Position numbers and translations under genes: made by a program | In this document: piece after piece, positions 1-8,282 of the stretch | Layout: each line of letters opens with the position of its first letter | How positions within the stretch are numbered: position 1 is the stretch's first letter | DNA from: Serratia sp. PL17 | GTDB lineage: Bacteria; Pseudomonadota; Gammaproteobacteria; Enterobacterales; Enterobacteriaceae | Length of the DNA stretch: 64,000 bases | Assembly: GCF_017832355.1 (NCBI RefSeq) | Contig: NZ_JAFIBY010000012.1 | Coordinates: 1-64,000 of the forward strand | Direction: 5' to 3' | The notes under the pieces: model-generated | Told to the model about the DNA's origin: nothing | What the model saw: only the letters and a program-made list of their open reading frames with translations | Databases searched by the model: none

Positions 1-391
1 CGTCGCGCGGGATGAAGCGAAGGGACGCAGAGTTGATGCAGTAGCGCAGACCGCCGCGGTCGGAAGGACCGTCCGGGAAAACGTGGCCCAGATGGCTGTC
101 GGCGTGTACCGACCTGACCTCCGTCCGGACCATGCCGTGTGCACTGTCCCGCACCTCGTTCACGTTTGCCGGAACGATCGGCTTGGTGAAGCTGGGCCAG
201 CCAGTACCCGAATCGAACTTGTCCGTTGAAGCGAACAGCGGCTCTCCCGACACTATGTCGACGTAGATGCCAGGCTCCTTGTTGTCGTTGTGCTCACCCG
301 TGAAGGGCCTTTCGGTCCCCGAATCCTGGGTAATCCGGCGTTGCTCGGGGGTCAGGCGGTCAACTGCTGCCTGTGACTTCTCAAACTTCAT
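1..391 (-). CDS. msrB: Methionine-R-sulfoxide reductase MsrB (3' end outside window)
   Basis: Reduces methionine-R-sulfoxide in proteins back to methionine, with thioredoxin as reductant, in the cytoplasm. The reading frame starts at 391 ([19 protein letters not shown]) and runs off the left edge after 130 residues. Family motifs are clear: [26 protein letters not shown] and [11 protein letters not shown], with the catalytic Cys in RYCINS. The usual zinc CxxC pairs are missing (VSGEPLF stands where VCGxPLF is common), so it is probably the zinc-free form. A GGAGA ribosome binding site lies six bases before the ATG. IS630 begins 24 bases upstream of the start, so the native promoter is displaced. 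It pairs functionally with msrA at 4062. Confidence 0.93.
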   Translation of the reverse strand, partial: MKFEKSQAAVDRLTPEQRRITQDSGTERPFTGEHNDNKEPGIYVDIVSGEPLFASTDKFDSGTGWPSFTKPIVPANVNEVRDSAHGMVRTEVRSVHADSHLGHVFPDGPSDRGGLRYCINSASLRFIPRD

Positions 392-414
392 GATAGTCTC
401 CAATAATTAATCTA

Positions 415-1567
415 AATAGATGCGCGGAATAGTAGATCACTGAAAGGGAACTCAGCCCGGATTGTGCGATCTGATCAATCGCCAAACCAACCAAAACCAC
501 CAACCGGACTGAGCGATGCCGATCATAGCACCAATACCCCGTGGCGAACGACGCCTGATGCAGAAAGCTATTCATAAAACGCGCGATAAAAATCATGCCC
601 GCAGACTCACGGCCATGCTGATGCTTCATCGGGGTGAACGGGTCAGCGATGTTGCCAGAACTCTCTGTTGTGCTCGTTCATCCGTTGGTCGCTGGATTAA
701 CTGGTTTACGCACTCAGGTATTGAAGGCCTGAAATCCTTACCCGCAGGGCGCTCCCGACGCTGGCCTTTTGAACATATCTGCACCCTGTTACGTGAGCTG
801 ATAAAGCATTCTCCCGGCGATTTTGGTTATCAACGTTCACGCTGGAGCACCGAATTACTGGCATTAAAAATCAATGAGATAACCGGTTGCCAGTTACATG
901 CAGGAACCGTTCGCCGCTGGTTGCCATCTGCGGGGCTTGTATGGCGCAGGGCCGCGCCAACTCTGCGTATCCGTGACCCACATAAAGATGAAAAGATGGC
1001 GGTAATCCACAAAGCGCTGGATGAATGCAGCGCAGAGCATCCGGTATTTTATGAAGATGAAGTGGATATCCACCTTAATCCTAAAATCGGTGCGGACTGG
1101 CAGTTGCGCGGACAGCAGAAACGGGTAGTGACGCCGGGGCAGAACGAAAAATACTATCTGGCCGGCGCACTGCACAGTGGCACGGGTAAAGTCAGCTACG
1201 TGGGCGGCAACAGCAAAAGTTCAGCGCTGTTTATCGCTCTGCTGAAGCACCTGAAAGCCACTTACCGGCGGGCGAAAACAATCACGCTGATCGTTGATAA
1301 CTACATTATCCATAAAAGCCGCGAAACACAGCGCTGGTTGAAAGCAAATCCCAAGTTCAGGGTAATTTACCAGCCGGTTTACTCGCCGTGGGTGAATCAT
1401 GTGGAACGGCTATGGCAGGCACTTCATGACACGATAACCCGTAATCATCAGTGCCGCTCAATGTGGCAGTTACTGAAAAAGGTCCGCCATTTTATGGAAA
1501 CCGCCAGCCCATTCCCCGGAGGAAAACATGGTCAGGCAAAAGTGTAGCGGTATTAGGCGCAGCTATT
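415..1567 (+). mobile_element. IS630, complete, 1153 bp, in a CTAG target
   Basis: Imperfect terminal inverted repeats are visible: the left end reads AATAGATGCGC and the right end, read inward on the other strand, AATAGCTGCGC. The element is flanked by TA on both sides (413-414 and 1568-1569) within C-TA...TA-G, that is, insertion into CTAG with TA duplication as known for IS630. The distance between these boundaries is 1153 bp, the length I recall for IS630. It lies between msrB and its likely promoter. Confidence 0.93.
516..1547 (+). CDS. IS630 transposase (Tc1/mariner-like DDE)
   Basis: 343-residue transposase that cuts and joins IS630 at CTAG targets. The N-terminal third contains paired helix-turn-helix segments (RGERVSDVARTLCCARSSVGRWINWF). 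The catalytic domain shows VFYEDEVDIHLNP, TLIVDNYIIHKS and YSPWVNHVERLW, the three blocks carrying the acidic DDE residues. It fills the element between intact ends and appears intact, so the copy could be active. Base composition is lower in GC than the surrounding island, consistent with recent arrival from an enterobacterial source. Confidence 0.95.
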   Translation: MPIIAPIPRGERRLMQKAIHKTRDKNHARRLTAMLMLHRGERVSDVARTLCCARSSVGRWINWFTHSGIEGLKSLPAGRSRRWPFEHICTLLRELIKHSPGDFGYQRSRWSTELLALKINEITGCQLHAGTVRRWLPSAGLVWRRAAPTLRIRDPHKDEKMAVIHKALDECSAEHPVFYEDEVDIHLNPKIGADWQLRGQQKRVVTPGQNEKYYLAGALHSGTGKVSYVGGNSKSSALFIALLKHLKATYRRAKTITLIVDNYIIHKSRETQRWLKANPKFRVIYQPVYSPWVNHVERLWQALHDTITRNHQCRSMWQLLKKVRHFMETASPFPGGKHGQAKV

Positions 1568-1692
1568 TAGAGAGCTCGACACACTGTCATTTATCTTTGC
1601 AGTCATTGCGCCGACTATCGCAGTGCGCCCCAGATTTATCCAATACGCTGCGCGTATAGTTTCCATAGCGCCGAAGCTCTTCACGTCGTGAT

Positions 1693-2568
1693 TCAGTTCC
1701 ACTCATACCGGGCTGCCAGCTGCGCGATGTTCCGTATCTCGACCGTTGCCGTGGAGCCGGATACTGTCGCGATCACGACTTCGCGCTCCAAGACAAATCC
1801 GTCGATCGGCCGAGTGACGAGGCCTTGCACGGTCGGCGATCGTTCCGGAAGAATGCATATGGCGTGGCCGTCAGCGACGACCCGTTGCACCCAGTCCTCG
1901 CGATCTGATCGAAAGCGAGGTCGCATGAGCAAGTCCCGTCGCGCGAAGTGATCGAGGATCCGATCGCGAAACTCGCATTTCAGGCGATCGACGAAAGGAA
2001 ACTCGAGCAGGTCTTCGCCGCGCACGATCTCGTTGGCAGCCAAGGGATGGTTTGCAGAACAGCCGAGCACGAAGCGCTCCCGAAATAGAGGATGCACATC
2101 CAGCTTGCGTTCCGGTCTTGTTTCACGCGGCATGATGCACGCGTGGTATTTTCCTGAAAGCACCTCCGATGTGTCCTCGTTCGACTGGAGCGAGTGCAGC
2201 TTGATTTCGATGGATGGCATCTCCGCCAATGCGCTCTCGAAGAATGCCGTAAATTCCTTTGGTCCGACGGTGGGCGCGACGGCGACATCCAGCACGCGGT
2301 GCCCCCCCATCGCCCAGTGCTCCGAGTGATTGCGAACGCTCTTCATCGCGACCACCATGCGCCGGAATTCTGCCTCGACGTCATGGCCAAGGCCAGTCAG
2401 GCGGCTGTTCTTCCCGTCGCGATAGATCAGCGGCCCGCCAAGCTCATCTTCCAAGCGGCGGATCGCGCGGGTCAGACTTGGCTGTGACACACCGCTCAAG
2501 CGAGCGGCCGCTGTGAAATTCAGCGTCTCGGCCAAGTTGATGAAATAGCTGACTTGATTGAGTTCCAT
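1693..2568 (-). CDS. LysR-family transcriptional regulator
   Basis: 291 residues from the chosen start at 2568 (MELNQVSYFINLAETLNF), which places the winged helix-turn-helix at residues 1-60 (AARLSGVSQPSLTRAIRRLEDELG); a longer frame starting at 2652 would add an unusual 28-residue extension. The rest is the effector-binding domain. It is transcribed divergently from the hydrolase/OsmC-msrA-oxidoreductase operon starting at 2797, the normal LysR arrangement, so those genes are its likely targets. The inducer is unknown; a redox signal would fit the neighbours. Confidence 0.88.
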   Translation of the reverse strand: MELNQVSYFINLAETLNFTAAARLSGVSQPSLTRAIRRLEDELGGPLIYRDGKNSRLTGLGHDVEAEFRRMVVAMKSVRNHSEHWAMGGHRVLDVAVAPTVGPKEFTAFFESALAEMPSIEIKLHSLQSNEDTSEVLSGKYHACIMPRETRPERKLDVHPLFRERFVLGCSANHPLAANEIVRGEDLLEFPFVDRLKCEFRDRILDHFARRDLLMRPRFRSDREDWVQRVVADGHAICILPERSPTVQGLVTRPIDGFVLEREVVIATVSGSTATVEIRNIAQLAARYEWN

Positions 2569-2676
2569 AGTCCTTTGGCCCACGCGCCTGACTGATACCT
2601 CTTCCGTGAGACCGCCTTTGGAAAGCAGGTCGCAGAAGTATGCTTGGCGCATATAATCATGGTATAGGGGCTTGTC

Positions 2677-2695
2677 TATATGCGCCAGACATATA
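2677..2695. promoter_or_regulatory. MarR-type operator-like site, LysR/hydrolase intergenic region
   Basis: TATATGC-N5-ACATATA, one mismatch from the word TATATGC-N5-GCATATA that also precedes the RclC-like gene and both marR genes of this island. It overlaps a second inverted repeat: TGGCGCATATA at 2645-2655 faces TATATGCGCCA at 2677-2687 with perfect 11-base arms. The site lies between the divergent LysR gene and the hydrolase operon. Seen directly; assignment to a MarR protein is inference. Confidence 0.55.
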
Positions 2696-2796
2696 AATGA
2701 TAGCCTGAGATGACGATTACCGGTTGGCGGTGCGCTCCGCTCAGCTCCGTCGAAGGTTCTGAGAGCGCAACCGCCAAGCCGCGTGCTGGAGGTTTG

Positions 2797-4029
2797 ATGG
2801 ACATGGCAGGAAGATCATTTACGTTTGTCAGTGGGGCTGGCTCTCCGCTGTCCGGGCACCTCGAACCGCCGGAAGGGACGCCGCGGGGCTGGGCGATCTT
2901 CGCCCACTGCTTCACGTGCGGGAAAGACAGTCGCGCCGCTGTTCACATCTCGCGCGCGCTGTCGCGTGCGGGCATCGGGGTCTTGAGGTTCGATTTCGCC
3001 GGGACCGGGATCGGCGGTGGGACGGGAGAACCTGTGAACTTCGCGTCGGACGTCGAGGACCTTCGGGCCGCCGCAAATGCGATGGCGGCGGCGGGCATGT
3101 CACCGTCCCTCCTCGTCGGGCACAGCCTGGGTGGCACCGCTGCGATCGTAGCCGCCGCCGACATGCCTGATATTGCGGCGGTAGCGACGATTGGTGCGCC
3201 GGCCGACCTTCAGCATATCTTGCGCCTCTTCGGACCGAATGATCTGGACACCATCGCGAGCGAGGGCGAGGCCTCGGTGGAGATTGCCGGTAGGCCCTTC
3301 CTCATTCGCCGAGGGTTCCTTGAGGCGGTTGAGGGGATCGACGTCGAGAAGGCCATTGCCTCCCTGCGACGGCCGGTGCTGGTCATGCACTCTCCGCTGG
3401 ATCAGGTGGTCGGCATCGACCACGCGTCGCGCATCTTCGTCGCGTCCAGGCACCCTAAAAGCTTCATCTCGCTCGACAACGCGGATCACCTTCTCACCGA
3501 CGTCGCGGACGCGAACTACGCCGCGGCCATGGTGGCGGTTTGGGCGAGCCGCTTTCTCCCACCACTCAGCGCGGATCTTCCGCAGGTCGAGGTTGCGGAG
3601 GGCGTCGTCTCCACCGAAACTCTTGCAGGGACGTTCCAGCTCAAGGTCCGCAGCGGCGAGCACACTCTGTTCGCCGACGAGCCAGCATCGGTCGGTGGCC
3701 TCGGGACCGGACTATCTCCCTACGAACTCGTATCTGCCGGCCTCGCAGCCTGCACGGTGATGACGATGCGTCTCTATGCGAACCGCAAGGGCTTTCCGCT
3801 CGAACGGGCGAGCACGACCGTGCAGCACGAGAAGGTGCCGGACATGATGCCACCCGACCGGTTCACCCGCACCATTGTCCTCGATGGGCCGCTGAGTGAT
3901 GATCAGCGCGCTCGGATCCTCGCGATCGCTGATCGGTGTCCCGTCGATCTGAGTCTCATCCGGGGTTCGGACGTGCAGACCGAGCTCTTGAGCGCCAGTC
4001 AGGCTGCGGATCCCGCGAGGCTGGCTTGA
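2797..4029 (+). CDS. Alpha/beta hydrolase-OsmC fusion protein
   Basis: 410-residue two-domain protein. Residues 1 to about 260 are an alpha/beta hydrolase with the nucleophile elbow GHSLGG (Ser110), an acidic residue in HSPLDQVV and a late histidine in NADHLLT. Residues about 270-410 are an OsmC/Ohr-like domain with the two conserved cysteines in LAACTVMTM (Cys319) and RCPVDLS (Cys381), which in the family reduce organic hydroperoxides. The start at 2797 is chosen because GGAGG lies four bases before it; the frame is open upstream to 2710. This fusion is known in bacteria but its substrate is not. It heads an operon with msrA and an oxidoreductase, so a role in clearing oxidised lipids or peroxides is likely. 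Confidence 0.88.
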   Translation: MDMAGRSFTFVSGAGSPLSGHLEPPEGTPRGWAIFAHCFTCGKDSRAAVHISRALSRAGIGVLRFDFAGTGIGGGTGEPVNFASDVEDLRAAANAMAAAGMSPSLLVGHSLGGTAAIVAAADMPDIAAVATIGAPADLQHILRLFGPNDLDTIASEGEASVEIAGRPFLIRRGFLEAVEGIDVEKAIASLRRPVLVMHSPLDQVVGIDHASRIFVASRHPKSFISLDNADHLLTDVADANYAAAMVAVWASRFLPPLSADLPQVEVAEGVVSTETLAGTFQLKVRSGEHTLFADEPASVGGLGTGLSPYELVSAGLAACTVMTMRLYANRKGFPLERASTTVQHEKVPDMMPPDRFTRTIVLDGPLSDDQRARILAIADRCPVDLSLIRGSDVQTELLSASQAADPARLA

Positions 4030-4061
4030 CCGTGGCGCACACGGAGGAGGGCGAACGGACT

Positions 4062-4625
4062 GTGAGCCAATCGCCTACCGGCAATAGGGCGGCCGCGACA
4101 GAGCGAGCAATTCTCGCAGGCGGCTGCTTCTGGGGCATGGAGGATTTGCTGCGCCGAGCCAGGGGAGTCATTTCGACGCGTGTCGGTTACACAGGCGGAG
4201 AAATGCCTGATCCGACCTACGCGAGACATTACGGCCATGCGGAAGCAGTGGAAGTGACCTTCGACCCTTCCGTTCTCGCCTATCGCTCGCTCTTGGAACT
4301 CTTCTTCCAGATACATGACCCCACGACCTACGAGCAACAAGGCAGCGATGTCGGTCCGAGCTATCGATCGGCGATTTTCTACACCACCGAAGTGCAGAAG
4401 GAAGTCGCCCTCACAACCATCGCGGAAATCGAGGCATCAGGAAGCTGGCCAGGCCCGGTCGTGTCGGAGATCAACCCAGAAGAACCCTTTTGGGAGGCGG
4501 AGCCAGAGCACCAAGAATACCTGGTGCGCTATCCTGGGGGCTATAGCTGCCACTTCGTGCGCCCGACCTGGCGGTTGGACCGCTCAGACGAACGCCCAGC
4601 TGTAATACTTGACAGAAAGAGTTGA
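4062..4625 (+). CDS. msrA: Methionine-S-sulfoxide reductase MsrA
   Basis: Reduces the S-epimer of methionine sulfoxide, complementing MsrB at 1-391. The catalytic motif GGCFWG puts Cys22 in the expected place; [45 protein letters not shown] and the EHQEYL segment are all typical. GTG at 4062 is preferred because GGAGGAGG lies 11 bases upstream; GTG at 4032 is an alternative. The stop overlaps the next gene's start by one base (TGATG), so it is translationally coupled with the oxidoreductase. Confidence 0.94.
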   Translation: MSQSPTGNRAAATERAILAGGCFWGMEDLLRRARGVISTRVGYTGGEMPDPTYARHYGHAEAVEVTFDPSVLAYRSLLELFFQIHDPTTYEQQGSDVGPSYRSAIFYTTEVQKEVALTTIAEIEASGSWPGPVVSEINPEEPFWEAEPEHQEYLVRYPGGYSCHFVRPTWRLDRSDERPAVILDRKS

Positions 4626-5650
4626 TGATGACCGAAACCGTGACTAATCAGGCCGCCTGGCAGAAAGCGCCGGGGCAGCCACTGAGGATCGGTGTCACCG
4701 CTCTGCCGCATCTGGCGGCGAACGAGATATTGATCCGCAACGCGGCCATCGCGATCAACCCACTCGACTGGATTCTGCAGGACGTCGCGCTTTTGCCATG
4801 GCTCGACTATCCCGCGATTCTCGGCAGCGACGTCTCCGGTGAGGTCGCGGCGGTCGGTGGCGCGGTCGAGCGGTTCAAGGTCGGCGATCGAGTCATCGGA
4901 CAGGCGGTCGGGACAACCGTAAATCAACCTGCGCAGGGTGCGTTCCAGCACCACACGATCGTGCTGGACCACATGGCGGCGCCGATCCCCAACAACATTG
5001 CCTTCGCTGATGCGGCAGTCCTCCCGCTTGGCCTTGGCACCGCCGCAAGCGGGCTCTACGGACGGACACAGTTGGCTCTCGCGCCACCGTTACACTCGCC
5101 GACCGCGCGTCCAGAGGTCGTTCTGGTCTGGGGTGGATCGTCGAGCGTTGGCTGCAACGCCATCCAGCTCGCGGTGGCGTCGGGCTACAGGTGCGTCGCC
5201 ACCGCTTCGGCGCGCAACGTCGGCCTGTTGAAGGAGCTGGGTGCAAGCGAGGTTCTTGACCACTCGAGTCCAGCCATCGTGGAAGACGTGATTGAGGCAA
5301 TGCGCGGGCGCAGTCTCGCTGGAACGCTTCACGCGACCGGTCACATGAAAGACTGTTTTGCCGTAGTTGCGAGATGCGAGGGCTCGCGCCGGGTGGCAGC
5401 GACGCTGGCCCCGCCCGACGAGCGTTCATTTGGAGTCGAGGCGACGCACATCTCCGGGACGAGCCTCAAGGATGACGAGGTTGGTCCAATGATCTACCGC
5501 GAATTCCTGCCGCAGGCTCTCGCGGCGCGCACGTTCGTCCCCGCCCCTCCGGCGAAGATCGTGGGCCAGGGCCTTGAAATGCTCCAGGCTGCCTTGGAAG
5601 CCCTGAAGGCGGGTGTATCCGCAGCGAAAATCGTCGTTACCCTGCCTTGA
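4625..5650 (+). CDS. MDR-family NAD(P)H-dependent oxidoreductase (quinone/enoyl reductase type)
   Basis: About 341 residues, third gene of the hydrolase/OsmC-msrA operon. The N-terminal GroES-like domain (YPAILGSDVSGEVAAVGGAVERFKVGDRV) and a Rossmann domain (VLVWGGSSSVGCNAIQLA) are clear; there is no zinc-ligand pattern, which points to a zinc-independent quinone oxidoreductase or trans-enoyl reductase rather than an alcohol dehydrogenase. It probably reduces electrophilic carbonyls or quinones formed during oxidative stress; the substrate is not predictable. Two ATG codons (4625, 4628) could serve as start. Confidence 0.85.
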   Translation: MMTETVTNQAAWQKAPGQPLRIGVTALPHLAANEILIRNAAIAINPLDWILQDVALLPWLDYPAILGSDVSGEVAAVGGAVERFKVGDRVIGQAVGTTVNQPAQGAFQHHTIVLDHMAAPIPNNIAFADAAVLPLGLGTAASGLYGRTQLALAPPLHSPTARPEVVLVWGGSSSVGCNAIQLAVASGYRCVATASARNVGLLKELGASEVLDHSSPAIVEDVIEAMRGRSLAGTLHATGHMKDCFAVVARCEGSRRVAATLAPPDERSFGVEATHISGTSLKDDEVGPMIYREFLPQALAARTFVPAPPAKIVGQGLEMLQAALEALKAGVSAAKIVVTLP

Positions 5651-5915
5651 GTGACCAGCCAGGCGGTTTTTCGCGTTCGCAGTCTGAGGTGGCCCGCACT
5701 TTGCCGATTGGGAAGCTCTACCGGGAAAACGCGTTTGGGACGCGCGCTGCGCTCCTGCCGGAGCATGCGTTCCCGAAACCTGTTCCCGACTGCTTTTCCC
5801 CGAAACTACCTATCGGACATAGAGAAATGGGAATGCAGCGAGTGGTTTGAACGGCCGCTTCCGAAACCGCGTTCCGATCAATTGAGCGGCTAAAAGTGGG
5901 GCGATCACCGACATA
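5651..5915. other. Non-coding stretch after the msrA operon
   Basis: No convincing gene, strong hairpin terminator or repeat. Short open frames on both strands have no recognisable motif. Together with the recombinase and rpiA remnants on either side of the marR gene it looks like rearrangement debris. Confidence 0.4.
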
Positions 5916-6046
5916 TTAGAATGAGACCGCCATGCCCGATCGGCCGGCTTGACGCGTAGCCAAAAGAATGCGGCTGATGGTAGGCTCGCTGACATTATGA
6001 AGCCCCGCCATCTGAGCAGCGTTGAGCTGCCGCAATTGCGAGTCTC
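5916..6046 (-). pseudogene. C-terminal remnant of a recombinase/resolvase (helix-turn-helix)
   Basis: Read leftward, the DNA encodes a stretch ending in stop at 5916 and containing QLNAAQMAGLHNVSEPTISR, which resembles the C-terminal helix-turn-helix of serine resolvases or related recombinases. No catalytic domain is present; upstream the frame merges with the end of the marR gene. Identification rests only on this short motif. Confidence 0.35.
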
Positions 6047-6586
6047 CTACGCGTCGTCGTTCTTCTCGCGGTCCACACCTCGCTCATGCAATTCGGCATC
6101 GACGGGGCAGTTCGTGCAGCCCTCGTAGCAGCACAAGCGGCAGATGCGGTATGACTGCTCGAGGTTTTCCAAGCGATTTCGGAGAACGCGTTCAGCGATG
6201 TCCGATAAGGTTTTCAGTTCGTCTGGATTAAGGATCGATAGCCCTTCGGCAATCACTTGATCGCGCGAGGCCAGGACCTCGTCGCTCGCGACCTTGCCAG
6301 TTGGAGTAAGATAGAGGGATCGCGCGCGCCCGTCTGTCGAATGCTCCCTACGCTCGATCAATCCCTCGCTTACCAATCTATCCACCAGGCGAACAGTTCC
6401 AGCATGTGAAAGGCCCACCCCGATCGCAAGCATACGGATCGAGAGCCCGGGCTTGTGCGCGAGCAACGCCAGCGCTGAGGCGGCGGGTCCAGCTTCCGGC
6501 GCCCGCGATGAACTAGCGCGAACGATGTCGTCGCTGATCATGAGTGCGAACGCCCCGAAAATGTTTCGATCTCGAGGTCCATCCAT
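6047..6586 (-). CDS. MarR-family regulator with C-terminal cysteine cluster
   Basis: 179 residues from the chosen start at 6586. Winged helix-turn-helix core: LSIRMLAIGVGLSHAGTVRLVDRL followed by the wing RREHSTDGRARSLYLT. The C-terminus carries an unusual cysteine cluster, CRLCCYEGCTNCPV, a plausible thiol redox or metal sensor. The start is chosen so that the operator-like palindrome (6596-6616) falls about ten bases upstream, exactly as for the paralogue at 9269-9802. The two regulators share LSHAGTVRLxDRL. Likely a repressor of the redox genes that is inactivated by oxidants; inducer not shown. Confidence 0.85.
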   Translation of the reverse strand: MDGPRDRNIFGAFALMISDDIVRASSSRAPEAGPAASALALLAHKPGLSIRMLAIGVGLSHAGTVRLVDRLVSEGLIERREHSTDGRARSLYLTPTGKVASDEVLASRDQVIAEGLSILNPDELKTLSDIAERVLRNRLENLEQSYRICRLCCYEGCTNCPVDAELHERGVDREKNDDA

Positions 6587-6595
6587 TGCCACATC

Positions 6596-6616
6596 TATAT
6601 GTGCGCGGAGCATAGA
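6596..6616. promoter_or_regulatory. MarR-type operator-like site before marR at 6586
   Basis: TATATGT-N7-GCATAGA on the plus strand, a two-base-longer variant of the TATATGC-N5-GCATATA word. Its position immediately upstream of the marR start suggests autoregulation. Confidence 0.45.
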
Positions 6617-6857
6617 CAGCAAGCCATACCGTGGTCCTCTTCCTCCGCGCGGCTTGTGGAAAATGTCCTGTTTTAGAAGGGTTTCGGAGGATTTCGACTG
6701 ATCGAGCGCGCCGAAAAAAACGGGTCCGGCTCGTTAAGGCCGCGGAACCGTTGATACCTGGCGGCTATAGGGCAAGCCTTTTCGCTCGGAATCGCCGTAG
6801 GTCGCGCCCGAGAATCACTCCGCGTCAGCGCTGTCATCCAGGCCGCGCAGGTGCAGA
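6617..6857. other. Non-coding stretch upstream of marR
   Basis: Nothing supportable beyond the operator just to its left; short frames show no family motifs. The MarR promoter must lie at its left end. The rpiA remnant begins at its right end. Confidence 0.35.
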
Positions 6858-7091
6858 TCAGCGAGACCTAGCTTGCCCCCGGCGTCGCACTTCCATCGTG
6901 TCACCGCGCGCGATCACGATTGTATCAATCCCATTGAGGAACAGTCCGTGCTCCACGACGTCGGGGATTGCGGCGAAACGGGCGAAGACCGCGTCGCCAT
7001 GCAGCTGAGCGCCTCCGGGCTCGATATCGCGACGGAGCATCCATGCCCCGCGGAGGTTCTGCAGGATTTGCACGCCCGCCGTCACGAGAGG
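6858..7091 (-). pseudogene. Ribose-5-phosphate isomerase A fragment (C-terminus only)
   Basis: The leftward frame contains FARFAAIPDVVEHGLFLNGI followed by DTIVIARGD. This matches the C-terminal RpiA signature (IPGVVEHGLFxxxADxVIVA). Upstream, PLVTAGVQILQNLRGAW resembles the preceding strand. About 75 of roughly 220 residues remain and there is no start region; the fragment abuts the 3' end of the DUF417 gene. It is most likely a relic from the donor genome, not a working enzyme. Confidence 0.6.
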
Positions 7092-7098
7092 ACCACAG

Positions 7099-7587
7099 TC
7101 ACGAGAGCACAAGCGCCCCTCTGTGGCGGACCGAAGCACGCAGCAGCACGAGGGACGCCGCTAGCAGAACTGCGTCCTTCAGTAGAAACTGCCCTGGTGC
7201 AGCCGAAATCGCAGGAAAGCCGCCGGCAGTCTGCTCCGCGACACCTGGAGTGGTGATGAAAAAGGTCAGCGTGATCAGATAGGTCGCTGCTGACATTAGT
7301 GCGCCTAGCGCAGAGAAGAGTGGACGAAATGCACCAAGGATCAGAACGAGACCGGTCGATAACTCGATAACGCCGATGAAATAGCTTTGCCCCTGCGTCC
7401 CGAACATGCCGAGCCAATTCATGATCGGGCTGTGTTCGATAAACGGGGCGATACCATAGGCCTCGTACGCTGTGAACTTCATCGCGCCGAACCACAGAAA
7501 TACGATCACGAGAGCCCATCTAAGCAGGCCAAGATCCCTCCGACCGTGCTCGGGGACAAGAAATTCATAACGGTCGAAAATGCTCAT
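7099..7587 (-). CDS. DUF417 (YkgB/RclC-like) inner-membrane protein
   Basis: 162 residues with four hydrophobic segments (about residues 21-40, 68-86, 88-112 and 133-150). Family hallmarks: IEHSPIMNWLG, QSYFIGVIELSTGLVLILG, TFFITTPGV and PGQFLLKDAVLLAASL. DUF417 includes E. coli RclC, part of the reactive-chlorine resistance operon; the biochemical role is unclear. Company with MsrA, MsrB and OsmC supports a hypochlorite or oxidative-stress function. The ATG at 7587 is used; the palindrome at 7660-7678 lies about 70 bases upstream and is likely its operator. Confidence 0.85.
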   Translation of the reverse strand: MSIFDRYEFLVPEHGRRDLGLLRWALVIVFLWFGAMKFTAYEAYGIAPFIEHSPIMNWLGMFGTQGQSYFIGVIELSTGLVLILGAFRPLFSALGALMSAATYLITLTFFITTPGVAEQTAGGFPAISAAPGQFLLKDAVLLAASLVLLRASVRHRGALVLS

Positions 7588-7659
7588 CTAAAATTCCTCA
7601 ACAGTGGTCCCGTGGGAACGTCACGAACGTCGTCTACGTGCTTCGGGCAGGCGTTGCAG

Positions 7660-7678
7660 TATATGCGCGACGCATATA
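7660..7678. promoter_or_regulatory. MarR-type operator, perfect palindrome
   Basis: TATATGC-GCGAC-GCATATA: perfect seven-base arms (eight if the inner G and C are counted) around a short spacer, in front of the DUF417 gene. It is the best copy of the word repeated in this island. Further ATATAC-like sequence follows immediately. Confidence 0.65.
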
Positions 7679-7857
7679 CCATATACTAATAAGCGAGATA
7701 TGTCGAGCGGCTGGCTCGCGCTTCGCTGCCTCACGAAGCCATCCTCATCGGCGATGCCTTTACCCAGCAAACGCGCGACCTTTGCGGGATTTTGACTTGA
7801 TGGGGCTGGCGCTCCGGGTGGGCCTATAGCCCGTTGGCAAACGTCCAGCCTGTACGG

Positions 7858-8244
7858 ATGGACGCGGCCCTGGACGAGATAACCATGCCCACCGAAATCG
7901 TAGCAGCGATCGGCGAAGGCGCGCTCGCTTATCGAGAGAGCGGCATTCTCTCACTGGCAGATGGCAGAGTATTCTCCGCGTGCCGGCAGTATCGCTATCG
8001 CTTGAGCGAGGACAGTGTTGTCGTCGAGTTCGCAGACGGACCTCATATCGGGACGCAGTTCCTCAGCTTGAGTTTCTCGCGGACGGATACCGGGTTGGAA
8101 GCGAGTGGCGTCTATGCCTGCGGAGACGACACCTACCATGCAACCTACAGGATTCTGGGGCCGGCGGCCTTTGAAGTGGTCATCATGGTCCAAGGGCCTG
8201 CAAAGGCATACGAGCTAGTCAGCCGATATTCCCGGTCGGGATAA
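7858..8244 (+). CDS. DUF6314-like protein
   Basis: 128 residues from ATG 7858 (MDAALDEITMPTEIVAAIGEG); a TTG at 7834 would add eight. The sequence follows the DUF6314 pattern as I remember it: GEGALAYRESGILSLADGR early, CRQYRYRL, ADGPHIGTQFLSLSF and a C-terminal VQGPAKAYELVSRY. Such proteins are small lipocalin-like cytoplasmic beta-barrels of unknown ligand. It stands alone between the divergent DUF417 gene and the convergent YeeE-type gene. Confidence 0.65.
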   Translation: MDAALDEITMPTEIVAAIGEGALAYRESGILSLADGRVFSACRQYRYRLSEDSVVVEFADGPHIGTQFLSLSFSRTDTGLEASGVYACGDDTYHATYRILGPAAFEVVIMVQGPAKAYELVSRYSRSG

Positions 8245-8282
8245 ATGCTCATGTCAGGAGGGCAAGTCCTCTGTTGCCCTTA

